From an uncultured Oscillospiraceae bacterium (GTDB lineage Bacteria > Bacillota > Clostridia > Oscillospirales > Oscillospiraceae), in assembly GCA_934675115.1 (NCBI GenBank), contig CAKUPH010000031.1:1-22057 (forward strand): 22,057 nucleotides of DNA. The letters are read 5' to 3'. The notes under the pieces are model-generated. The model had not been told where the DNA came from and made no database searches. It saw only the letters and a list, made by a program, of their open reading frames with translations. Shown here piece by piece: positions 13,687-20,316 of this stretch (position 1 is the stretch's first letter; the number at the start of each line of letters is the position of its first letter). A program made the position numbers and the translations under genes.

Positions 13687-15531
13687 TCATCCCCGCCCCA
13701 GCAGGCGGCCCAGCGACGCGGCGGCAAAGCACACCGCCAGTCCCAGCGCCGTGGGCAGCAGGACGGCCAACACCGTCCACTTTACGCTCTTCGTCTCCCG
13801 GTACACCGTCAGGCAGGTGGTGGAGCAGGGCCAGTGGAACAGGGAGAACAGCATGGTGCACACTGCGGTCGCCGCCGTCCAGCCCTGCTCCGTCAGCAGG
13901 GTACGGAGGGCGGACAGGTCGCCCATCTCCACCAGCGTCCCGGCGGACAGGTAGGCCATGAGCATCACGGGGATGACGATCTCGTTGGCGGGCCAGCCCA
14001 GAAGGAAGGCCATGAGGATCACGCCGTCCAGCCCGAAGATCCGGGCAAAGGGGTCGAGGAAGCCGGTACACCGGCTCAGCAGGGACACGCCGCCGCCGGG
14101 GGCGGCGTTGGCCAGCACCCAGATGACCACCCCCGCCGGGGCCGCCACCGCCGCCGCCCGGCCCAGCACGAACAGCGTCCGGTCCAGCACGGAGCGCACC
14201 AATATCTGCCTCACCCGGGGCTTCCGGTAGGGCGGCAGCTCCAGCGCGAAGGAGGTGGGCATCCCCCGGAGCACCGTGGCGGACAGCAGGCGGGAGCACA
14301 GCAGCGTCCCCGCCACCCCAAGCACCAGCACCGCCAGCAGGATACCCGCCGCCTGAAGGGACCGGAGCGCGCCCCCCTCCCCGCCGATGAAAAACATGGT
14401 GATGAGTGCGATCAGGGTGGGAAATTTGCCGTTGCACGGCACCAGCGAGGCGGTGAGGACGGCGATGAGCCGCTCCCGGGGGCTGTCGATGATGCGGCAG
14501 CCGGTGACGCCGCAGGCGTTGCACCCCAGCGACATGCACATGGTCAGCGCCTGCTTGCCGCAGGCCCTCGCCCGCTGGAAAGCGTGGTCCAGCACGAAGG
14601 CCACCCGGGGCAGGTAGCCCAGATCCTCCAGAAGCGTGAACAGCGGGAAAAAGATGGCCATGGGCGGCAGCATCACCGCCACCACCCAGCTGAGCACCCG
14701 GTACAGGCCGTCCAGCAGCACGCCCCGGAGCCAGCCGGGCGCGCCGGACAGCCACCGGGACAAGACCTCCCCGAACCGGGCGAAGGCCCACGTCAGCCAC
14801 GACGACGGGCCGTTGGCCCCGGCGATGGTGAGCCACAGAACCAACCCCAGCAGGAGCAGCATCAGCGGCACACCGGTGGCCCGGGAGGTGAGCAGCCGGT
14901 CCAGCCGCCGCTGGCGGCGCATATGATCCGCCTGACGGCAGCGGACGGCCTGACGGGCGTACCGCTCGGCAAGGCTCACCCGCTCCTCCGCCCCGGCGGC
15001 CCGGGCCACGCCGTCCGCCGTCACCGGTTTCTCTCCGTCCAGCAGGGCAAACACCGTCTCCATCAGCGCGTCCAGCCCCTCGCCCCGGGCGGCGGACGCC
15101 CCCACCACCGGCACGCGGAGCCGCCGGGACAGGGCGTCCAGATCCACCTCCACCCCGTGGCGGGCGGCCTCGTCCATGAGGTTGACGCACACCACCACAT
15201 TGTCCGTCAGCTCCATGACCTGCAAGGTCAAATTCAGATTCCGCTCCAGACAGCCCGCATCGCACACCACCACCGTCACCGCCGCGCCGCCCCCGGTGAG
15301 AAAATCCCGGGTGACCTCCTCCTCGGCGGAGCGGGCGGACAGGGAATAAGTACCCGGCAGGTCCACCAGCTCCAGCTCCCGGCCCCGCCAGACGCACCGA
15401 CCCCGGGCGGTGGCCACCGTCTTGCCTGGCCAGTTGCCCGTGTGCTGGCGCATGCCGGTGAGGGCGTTGAAGAGGGTGGATTTGCCCACGTTGGGGTTGC
15501 CCGCAAGGGCGATGACCGCCGGGCCGCTCAT
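13687..15531 (-). CDS. feoB: ferrous iron transporter FeoB
   Basis: This 614-residue protein imports Fe2+. The N-terminal G domain has G1 GNPNVGKST (11-19), G3 DLPG (57-60), G4 NLMD (117-120) and a G5 SA near 146. The membrane part has two gate-like repeats (MSLGCNACGVTGCRIID and a C-terminal FLLGWPANEIVIPVMLMAYL) and about nine to ten helices. The first gate carries several cysteines, as seen in iron transporters of anaerobes. It is shorter than E. coli FeoB (773). I took the ATG at 15529-15531, which overlaps the feoA stop by ATGA; the longer frame to 15654 runs antisense-like through feoA. feoA-feoB form one unit. No separate feoC is seen. Confidence 0.95.
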   Translation of the reverse strand: MSGPAVIALAGNPNVGKSTLFNALTGMRQHTGNWPGKTVATARGRCVWRGRELELVDLPGTYSLSARSAEEEVTRDFLTGGGAAVTVVVCDAGCLERNLNLTLQVMELTDNVVVCVNLMDEAARHGVEVDLDALSRRLRVPVVGASAARGEGLDALMETVFALLDGEKPVTADGVARAAGAEERVSLAERYARQAVRCRQADHMRRQRRLDRLLTSRATGVPLMLLLLGLVLWLTIAGANGPSSWLTWAFARFGEVLSRWLSGAPGWLRGVLLDGLYRVLSWVVAVMLPPMAIFFPLFTLLEDLGYLPRVAFVLDHAFQRARACGKQALTMCMSLGCNACGVTGCRIIDSPRERLIAVLTASLVPCNGKFPTLIALITMFFIGGEGGALRSLQAAGILLAVLVLGVAGTLLCSRLLSATVLRGMPTSFALELPPYRKPRVRQILVRSVLDRTLFVLGRAAAVAAPAGVVIWVLANAAPGGGVSLLSRCTGFLDPFARIFGLDGVILMAFLLGWPANEIVIPVMLMAYLSAGTLVEMGDLSALRTLLTEQGWTAATAVCTMLFSLFHWPCSTTCLTVYRETKSVKWTVLAVLLPTALGLAVCFAAASLGRLLGRG

Positions 15532-15782
15532 GCGGAGGGCGCGCCGCCGCGGCGCTCCAGCCGGATCCCCTCTGCGTCCGCCCGGCGCAGGGCGATGACC
15601 GCGCCCCGGATGAGATAGGCGCAGGGGTCCCCCGCCGGACTGCGCAGCATACACGTCACCCGGGTGCCCCGCACCAGCCCCAGATCGGTCAGCCGCCCGG
15701 TCATGGCGGGGCGGGCCGCCACCTCCGTTACATATCCGCTCTCCCCTTCCCGGAGGTCGGACAAGGTCAACGTCTCGTTCAT
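15528..15782 (-). CDS. feoA: FeoA, accessory protein for ferrous iron uptake
   Basis: This 84-residue SH3-like FeoA domain protein has the expected start (TLSDLREGESGYVTEV), the core LTDLGLVRGTRVTCML and a closing LIRGAVIALRRADAEGI. FeoA is needed for full FeoB activity, probably by binding its cytoplasmic part. The ATG has AAAGGA about 10 nt upstream, and the stop overlaps the feoB start by four bases. I see no convincing promoter or Fur/DtxR-type dyad in the roughly 90 bp between the thrS terminator and feoA. Confidence 0.93.
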   Translation of the reverse strand: MNETLTLSDLREGESGYVTEVAARPAMTGRLTDLGLVRGTRVTCMLRSPAGDPCAYLIRGAVIALRRADAEGIRLERRGGAPSA

Positions 15783-15873
15783 ATCAGATCATTCCTTTCG
15801 CGTCGCGGCCGCCCTTCGCGGACGGCCTGCACGCTATCCTATGGCGGCTCCGGCGGCGCGGTGCATGGGCGCG

Positions 15874-15905
15874 AAAAAAAGCGGCACAGCGTGAGCTGTG
15901 CCGCT
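15874..15905 (-). terminator. intrinsic terminator of thrS
   Basis: On the minus strand a perfect 11-bp stem AGCGGCACAGC / GCTGTGCCGCT with a 4-nt loop is followed by seven T (15874-15880, shared with the stem edge). Confidence 0.93.
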
Positions 15906-15908
15906 GAT

Positions 15909-15942
15909 CCGTCGAAAAAGGCGAAGCCTTTTCCGATGACGG
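15909..15942. repeat. GTCGAAAAAGGCGAAGCCTTTTCCGA hairpin, copy 2
   Basis: AAAAGGC-GAA-GCCTTTT is enclosed by CCGTC / GACGG, forming a two-part hairpin between thrS and its terminator. It is nearly the same sequence as 8772-8802. Both copies lie within 10 nt of a gene end (3' of a stop codon) and before a strong terminator. Confidence 0.75.
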
Positions 15943-15948
15943 AATGAT

Positions 15949-17709
15949 TTACTTGATGGCCTTGGTCTTGACTTCTTCGTCCAGCAGGGCGGAGAACTCG
16001 TCCAGAGACATGGCGCCCAGATCGCTGCCGGAGCGGTGACGGGGAGAGACAGTGGCGTTCTCCATATCCCGGTCGCCCACGACCAGCATATAGGGCACCT
16101 TCTCCAGCGTGGTCTCACGGATCTTCTTGCCGATCTTCTCGCTGCGCTTGTCCACCTCGACGCGGAAGCCCTGGGCGTCCAGCTTGGCAGCCACTTCATC
16201 GGCATAGTCGGCGGCCCGGTCGGTGACGGGTAGCACCTTCACCTGCACGGGGGCCAGCCACGCGGGGAACGCGCCGGCAAAGTGCTCGGTGATGACGCCG
16301 ATGAACCGCTCGATGGAGCCCAGCACCACGCGGTGGAGCATGACGGGGCGGTGCTTCTGGCCGTCCTCGCCGGTATACTCCAGCTCAAACCGCTCGGGGA
16401 GCTGGGAGTCCAGCTGGACGGTGCCGCACTGCCACGTGCGGCCCAGAGAGTCGGACAGGTGGAAGTCCAGCTTCGGGCCATAGAATGCGCCGTCACCCTC
16501 GTTGACCTCATACTCCTTGCCCATCTCAGTGATGGCTTCCTTCAGAATGTCCTGATTGTGCTCCCACTGCTCCACGGTGCCGATGTGATCCTCAGGCATG
16601 GTGGACAGCTCGATCTTGTAGGGCAGGCCGAACACGGAGTAGACCTCGTCAAACAACCGGACCACATACTTGAGCTCGTCCTTGAGCTGCTCCTGCGTCA
16701 TGAAGATATGGGCGTCGTCCTGCGTGAAGCAGCGCACACGAAACAGGCCGTGGAGAGCGCCGGACAGCTCGTGGCGGTGAACAAGGCCCAGCTCGCCCAC
16801 CCGCATGGGCAGATCGCGGTAGGAGTGGGGCTGGCTGGCGTACACCAGCATACCGCCGGGGCAGTTCATGGGCTTAATGGCGTAGTCCTCGCCGTCGATG
16901 ACGGTGGTATACATGTTCTCCTTATAGTGATCCCAGTGGCCGGAGCGTTCCCACAGGCGGCGGTTCAGGATGATGGGGGTGGAGACCTCTACATAGCCAT
17001 AGCGCTTGTGGACCTCACGCCAGTAGTCGATCAGGGTGTTTTTCAGCACCATGCCCTTCGGCAGGAAGAAGGGGAAGCCGGGACCCTCCTCGGTGAGCAT
17101 GAACAGGCCCAGCTCACGGCCCAGCCTGCGGTGGTCGCGCTTCTTGGCCTCCTCGAGCTTGGTCAGATACTCGTCCAGCTCCTCCTTCTTGGGGAAGGCC
17201 ACGCCGTAAATACGCTGGAGTGTCTCCCGGTTGGAGTCGCCCCGCCAGTAGGCGGCGTTGCAGGCGGTGAGCTTGATGGCGTTGCCCTTGATGCGGCCGG
17301 TGGAGTCCAGATGGGGGCCGGCACACAGGTCGGTGAACTCGCCCTGCTTGTAGAAGGAGATGACCGCGTCCTCGGGCAGGTCCCGGATCAGCTCCACCTT
17401 GTAGGGTTCTTCCTTCTCCTCCATGAACTTGATGGCCTCCTCACGGGGCAGCTCAAAGCGCTCGAGCTTGAGCTTTTCCTTGCAGATCTTGCGCATCTCG
17501 GCCTCCAGCTCGGTCAGCTGGTCCTCGGTGAAGGGCGCGGGGGTGTCGAAGTCGTAGTAAAAGCCGGTCTCGATGGCGGGGCCGATGGCCAGCTTCACCT
17601 CGGGGTGGAGCCGCTTCATGGCCTGGGCCAGCACATGGGAGCAGGTGTGCCAATAGGTCTTGCGGTAGGTTTCGTTTTCAAAGGTATACTGGTTGTTTTC
17701 TTCGGACAT
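15949..17709 (-). CDS. thrS: threonyl-tRNA synthetase, form lacking the TGS domain
   Basis: This 586-residue enzyme charges tRNA-Thr with threonine. It starts directly at the editing domain. The editing metal ligands are His21 and His25 (HTCSH) and Cys129 and His133 (CAGPH). The catalytic zinc ligands are Cys283 (MNCPGG), His334 (DDAHIF) and His459 (MLHR). All sit 51-53 positions before their E. coli counterparts. The N-terminal TGS domain of about 60 residues is therefore absent, as in a subset of Firmicutes enzymes. Motif 2 is RHELSGALHGLFRVRCFTQD. A C-terminal anticodon-binding domain (from about 490) is complete. AAGGAGG lies 7 nt before the ATG. A Thr T-box leader controls it. Confidence 0.97.
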   Translation of the reverse strand: MSEENNQYTFENETYRKTYWHTCSHVLAQAMKRLHPEVKLAIGPAIETGFYYDFDTPAPFTEDQLTELEAEMRKICKEKLKLERFELPREEAIKFMEEKEEPYKVELIRDLPEDAVISFYKQGEFTDLCAGPHLDSTGRIKGNAIKLTACNAAYWRGDSNRETLQRIYGVAFPKKEELDEYLTKLEEAKKRDHRRLGRELGLFMLTEEGPGFPFFLPKGMVLKNTLIDYWREVHKRYGYVEVSTPIILNRRLWERSGHWDHYKENMYTTVIDGEDYAIKPMNCPGGMLVYASQPHSYRDLPMRVGELGLVHRHELSGALHGLFRVRCFTQDDAHIFMTQEQLKDELKYVVRLFDEVYSVFGLPYKIELSTMPEDHIGTVEQWEHNQDILKEAITEMGKEYEVNEGDGAFYGPKLDFHLSDSLGRTWQCGTVQLDSQLPERFELEYTGEDGQKHRPVMLHRVVLGSIERFIGVITEHFAGAFPAWLAPVQVKVLPVTDRAADYADEVAAKLDAQGFRVEVDKRSEKIGKKIRETTLEKVPYMLVVGDRDMENATVSPRHRSGSDLGAMSLDEFSALLDEEVKTKAIK

Positions 17710-17742
17710 AATTATTCCTCCTTGTAGTGAGGGGTGAGCAAT

Positions 17743-17773
17743 AAAAAATCACCCCTGAAAAAATCAGGGGTGA
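17743..17773 (-). terminator. T-box attenuator terminator of thrS
   Basis: On the minus strand a 10-bp stem TCACCCCTGA / TCAGGGGTGA (17764-17773 and 17749-17758) with a T5 loop is followed by ATTTTTT, 34 nt before the thrS start. The CACCCCTG arm can instead pair with CAGGG of the T-box motif to form the antiterminator. Confidence 0.9.
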
Positions 17774-18110
17774 GATGATCTGCGTGATCGACGCGTCTTC
17801 CCACGGTTCCACCCTGCTTGCCAGAAGCGCTGAGCCGTCGCGAGCCGCGCGGATGGACCAGAGCGAGGGCGAGGGGCGGGCCGAAAGGCCCAAACACCAG
17901 CCCGAGTCGCAGGGAAGCCGCGCGTTGCGAGCAGGCGAAGCGTGACATCATGCCATCTGGCCGCTCGTGTCTCTGTAACGGGAGAAACCCGTCCCGGTCA
18001 TCCCGGGCCGCTCCGGAGTGGTACCGCCCGCCGCCGTCACAGGGTGCTTTCACCAAGCGCACCCCTCTCTGGGAGCCGCTGCGCGGGTTCTTCTCCGTCG
18101 TCGCATTTAA
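17743..18110 (-). promoter_or_regulatory. T-box riboswitch, threonine specific (ACC specifier)
   Basis: The leader senses uncharged tRNA-Thr. Stem I runs from 18096 to 17981, closed by GGAGAA..ACCCG / CGGGTTTCTCC. It contains the AGAGAGG S-turn element (complement of 18064-18070) and the distal loop GGTGCGCTTGGTGAAAGCACC. The specifier loop reads GGTACCACTCCGGAG; the Thr codon ACC is at 18022-18020. The invariant T-box motif AGGGTGGAACCGTG is the complement of 17802-17815, followed by the terminator. When uncharged tRNA-Thr pairs with ACC and with the T-box, the antiterminator forms and thrS is transcribed. About 160 nt separate stem I from the T-box motif. Confidence 0.95.
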
Positions 18111-18117
18111 CGGAAAG

Positions 18118-18146
18118 ACTATATCACCGGGCGGGGGAATTGTCAA
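18118..18146 (-). promoter_or_regulatory. sigma-A promoter of thrS
   Basis: On the minus strand TTGACA (18141-18146), 17 nt and TATAGT (18118-18123) give a start near 18111, just before T-box stem I. Confidence 0.92.
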
Positions 18147-18266
18147 GTGGGAGACGGGGGCGAAGCCCCCTGAAAACGCAGGGCGGCAGCCCTGCCACCT
18201 CATTCTCCCGTATTCGCCGGAAGTCCGGCAAAAGAACTTGAGCGTCCTCCGCGGACGCTCCGCTGG
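18147..18266. repeat. run of small perfect hairpins, no gene
   Basis: Four hairpins follow one another. GGGGGC-GAA-GCCCCC (18156-18170); CAGGGC-GGCA-GCCCTG (18179-18194); GCCGGA-AG-TCCGGC (18216-18229); GAGCGTCC-TCCGC-GGACGCTC (18240-18260). None has a T tract. No coding frame with a ribosome site is seen. Confidence 0.7.
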
Positions 18267-18745
18267 GGTGACTTTCTGTGCGCACAGAAAGTTACCAAAG
18301 AAGCGCACAGGGGATAATCCCCTGTGTACCCCTTAGTGGGGGACTGGCATAGTCTTGTTTTTGCCATGCCGCAGAAATTCCGCCGACTCCTTTGTTAAGA
18401 CGCTGCCGTTCTCTTTCTGCTGCCGCTGGTCTGGTGTTGACTTGCCGGAAATGCGCTCAGTAGAACACCGCACCCACAAGCAAACCTGCTATGCAGGCGC
18501 TTTTCGATGGCCGTACCAGCTTCAACAAGTTCCATTGGAGCGGCAGCGATAATCAGCGGCTTTGCGTGTCGGCTTACCCCGCGCCGGAAATTAGGCGGAC
18601 ACACTATTTCATTGCGCTCCCGTAAACCTTGGGGTTCTTAGGGGGAAAACGCTGGAGCGCAGAACGCGCCCCTCAGCGTTCGGAGCCGACCGCGTTTTCT
18701 CCCTAAGCGTGCTTTTGGTTCCTTTTCGCACGAGCGAAAAGGAAC
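18267..18745. repeat. ~470-bp non-coding repeat element, copy A
   Basis: The element begins with a 15-bp-arm hairpin around the palindrome CTTTCTGTGCGCACAGAAAG (18272-18291) followed by CCAAAGAA (18295-18302). It ends with GCTTTTGG and the hairpin GTTCCTTTTCGC-ACGA-GCGAAAAGGAAC (18718-18745). A hairpin CACAGGGGAT-A-ATCCCCTGTG is at 18306-18326. The body from about 18388 aligns on the same strand with 21692-22033; for example AAGACGCTGCCGTTCTCTTT at 18397-18416 is identical to 21702-21721. The 3' part (18637-18707) forms a 16-bp stem. No open frame is conserved between the copies. I do not recognise the family. Confidence 0.8.
18637..18707. other. 3' stem domain of repeat copy A
   Basis: CTTAGGGGGAAAACGC (18637-18652) pairs over all 16 bases with GCGTTTTCTCCCTAAG (18692-18707), with one G-U pair. 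Inside it GAACGC / GCGTTC (18662-18667 and 18676-18681) form an inner hairpin, with purine-rich TGGAGCGCA and GGAGCCGACC strands between the two stems. It is more conserved with copy B than the middle of the element. Confidence 0.75.
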
Positions 18746-18913
18746 TCGCCCGCAGGCGAACCCTGCCGCTCCGCGTCTGCAGGACGCACAAACTCACTTC
18801 GCCGAGGTTTCGGCGAATACGTTTCAAAACTATCGCCGCTTTCCCGGCGAATACGCAAAAAAGAGGCTGCAGGGCTTCGCCCTGCGGATTTCAAAGGGCA
18901 CGCCCTTTGAAAT
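18746..18913. repeat. second run of small hairpins, downstream of ackA
   Basis: Perfect hairpins follow closely. TCGCC-CGCA-GGCGA (18746-18759); TTCGCCGA-GGTT-TCGGCGAA (18798-18817); CGCCG-CTTTCC-CGGCG (18834-18849); GCAGGGC-TTC-GCCCTGC (18869-18885); and a 12-bp stem ATTTCAAAGGGC / GCCCTTTGAAAT (18888-18913). None ends in a T tract, and no gene is seen. Confidence 0.7.
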
Positions 18914-18944
18914 AAAAAAACAGGGCGGCCCGCAGGCCGCCCTG
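18914..18944 (-). terminator. intrinsic terminator of ackA
   Basis: On the minus strand CAGGGCGGCC / GGCCGCCCTG (18921-18930 and 18935-18944, 4-nt loop) is followed by seven T (complement of 18914-18920). Confidence 0.93.
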
Positions 18945-18956
18945 TCCTTTTATTTT

Positions 18957-20162
18957 TTACTTCCCGACGATCTCGGCGGTATCCAGCGCGATCATCAGCT
19001 CTTCGTTGGTGGGGATGACCAGCGTGCGGACGGTGGCGCCCTCGGCGGACACGTCCACTTCCTTGCCGCGGCAATTGTTCTTCTCCGCGTCCACCTTGAT
19101 GCCCATGTACTCCAGGCCGGAGGTCATGCGCAGGCGCATATCGGCGGAGTTCTCGCCCACGCCGGCGGTGAAGATGACGGCGTCCACGCCGCCCATGGCG
19201 GCGGCATACGCACCGATATACTTCTTCACGCCATACTCAAAGGCATCCATGGCCAGCTCGGCGCGCTTGTTGCCCTCCTGCTTGGCGCTCTCCAGATCGC
19301 GGAAGTCGGAGGACACGCCGGAAATGCCCTGCACGCCGGACTTCTTGTTCAGCACGTTGAGCATCTCGGTGATATTCATGTTGTACTTGTTCATCAGGTA
19401 CTCCAGAATACCGGCGTCCAGATCGCCGGAGCGGGTGCCCATGGGCAGACCGGCCAGCGGGGTGAAGCCCATGGAGGTGTCCACGGACTTTCCGCCGTCG
19501 ATGGCGGCCACGGAGGAACCGTTGCCCAGATGGCAGGAGATGAGCTTCAGCTCCTCAATGGGCTTGCCCAGCATGGCGGCGGCCCGCTGGGAGACATAAC
19601 GGTGAGAGGTGCCGTGGAAGCCGTAGCGGCGGACCTTGTCGTTCTCGTAGTACTCATAGGGCAGAGCGTAGATATAGGCCTTGGCGGGCATGGTCTGATG
19701 GAAGGCGGTGTCGAACACGGCCACCTGGGGCACGTTGGCGCCCATGACGTCCACGCAGGCCTTGATGCCGGTGATGTTGGCGGGGTTGTGCAGAGGAGCC
19801 AGAGGGATGCACTCCTCCAGAGCGGCCATGACCTTGCCGTCGATCTTGACGGAGCCGGAGAAGGCCTCGCCGCCGTGGACGACGCGGTGACCGACGGCGT
19901 CGATCTCCTTCATGGAGCCGATGACGCCGTTGTCGGCGTCCACCAGAGCGTCCATGACGGCCTTGATGGCCTCGGAATGGGTGGGCATGGCCACGTCAAC
20001 GGCGTCCAGCACCTTCTTGCCCGCCAGCTGGGGCTTGTAGGTGAACTTGCCGTCGATGCCGATGCGCTCGCACAGGCCCTTGGCCAGCAGCTCGCCGGTG
20101 GCGGGATCCAGCAGCTGATACTTCAGAGAAGAGCTGCCGGCGTTGATAACCAGAATCTTCAT
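18957..20162 (-). CDS. ackA: acetate kinase
   Basis: Acetate kinase interconverts acetyl phosphate + ADP and acetate + ATP in the cytoplasm, usually the last ATP-forming step of acetate fermentation. The product has 401 residues, normal for the family. Active-site residues are all present: Asn7 (NAGSSSLKY), Arg93 (GHRVVHGGE), Asp151 (FDTAFHQTMP), His183 (GFHGTSHRYV), Arg244 (MGTRSGDLD) and Glu387 (PTNEE). Nucleotide loops SCHLGNGSS (209-217) and FTAGVGENS (331-339) are intact. I took the ATG at 20162 (AAGGAG 10 nt upstream); the open frame beyond it covers the divergent promoter region. No pta gene is adjacent in this window. Its neighbour on the other strand is tmcAL, whose product uses acetate. 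Confidence 0.97.
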   Translation of the reverse strand: MKILVINAGSSSLKYQLLDPATGELLAKGLCERIGIDGKFTYKPQLAGKKVLDAVDVAMPTHSEAIKAVMDALVDADNGVIGSMKEIDAVGHRVVHGGEAFSGSVKIDGKVMAALEECIPLAPLHNPANITGIKACVDVMGANVPQVAVFDTAFHQTMPAKAYIYALPYEYYENDKVRRYGFHGTSHRYVSQRAAAMLGKPIEELKLISCHLGNGSSVAAIDGGKSVDTSMGFTPLAGLPMGTRSGDLDAGILEYLMNKYNMNITEMLNVLNKKSGVQGISGVSSDFRDLESAKQEGNKRAELAMDAFEYGVKKYIGAYAAAMGGVDAVIFTAGVGENSADMRLRMTSGLEYMGIKVDAEKNNCRGKEVDVSAEGATVRTLVIPTNEELMIALDTAEIVGK

Positions 20163-20190
20163 GGGTGGTACACTCCTTAAAATAAGTTTC

Positions 20191-20219
20191 TTGCTTCCGG
20201 GACAAAAACGTATTACACT
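20191..20219 (+). promoter_or_regulatory. candidate promoter for tmcAL
   Basis: TTGCTT (20191-20196), 17 nt and TACACT (20214-20219) lie about 98 nt before the TTG start. No clear promoter for ackA could be picked in the same 154-bp gap. Confidence 0.45.
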
Positions 20220-20245
20220 AAGCTGGAAAAGGCACATATATTTTA

Positions 20246-20266
20246 GTCCTTTTTGCTTCAAAGGAC
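20246..20266 (+). other. hairpin in the tmcAL leader
   Basis: GTCCTTT (20246-20252) and AAAGGAC (20260-20266) form a 7-bp hairpin. AAGGGG and a long T-rich run (20273-20285) follow. The gap between stem and T run makes it a poor terminator, but it could act as an attenuator. Confidence 0.45.
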
Positions 20267-20316
20267 AAGGGGTTTTTCTTTTTTTCAGAAAAAAGTTTCC
20301 AGAGGAGGGAAAGCTG

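Noticed and set aside
13834..15618. 594-residue open frame on the + strand opposite feoB
   Set aside because: It is a high-GC shadow frame of feoB with low-complexity composition and no family resemblance.
15783..15873. Fur- or DtxR-type operator in front of feoAB
   Set aside because: No inverted repeat of the expected A/T-rich type and no convincing promoter could be seen.
16282..17727. 481-residue open frame on the + strand opposite thrS
   Set aside because: It is an antisense shadow of thrS.
18430..18470. promoter inside repeat copy A (TTGACT with GTAGAA 17 nt later)
   Set aside because: The corresponding bases in copy B are changed (GCGGAC), and the -10 match is poor.
18355..18552. short open frames inside the large repeat (for example 18355-18552 and 21594-21833)
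   Set aside because: They lack ribosome sites and are not conserved in frame between the two repeat copies.
18156..18945. CRISPR array in the hairpin-rich region
   Set aside because: The hairpins differ in sequence and spacing; there is no direct repeat with unique spacers and no cas gene.
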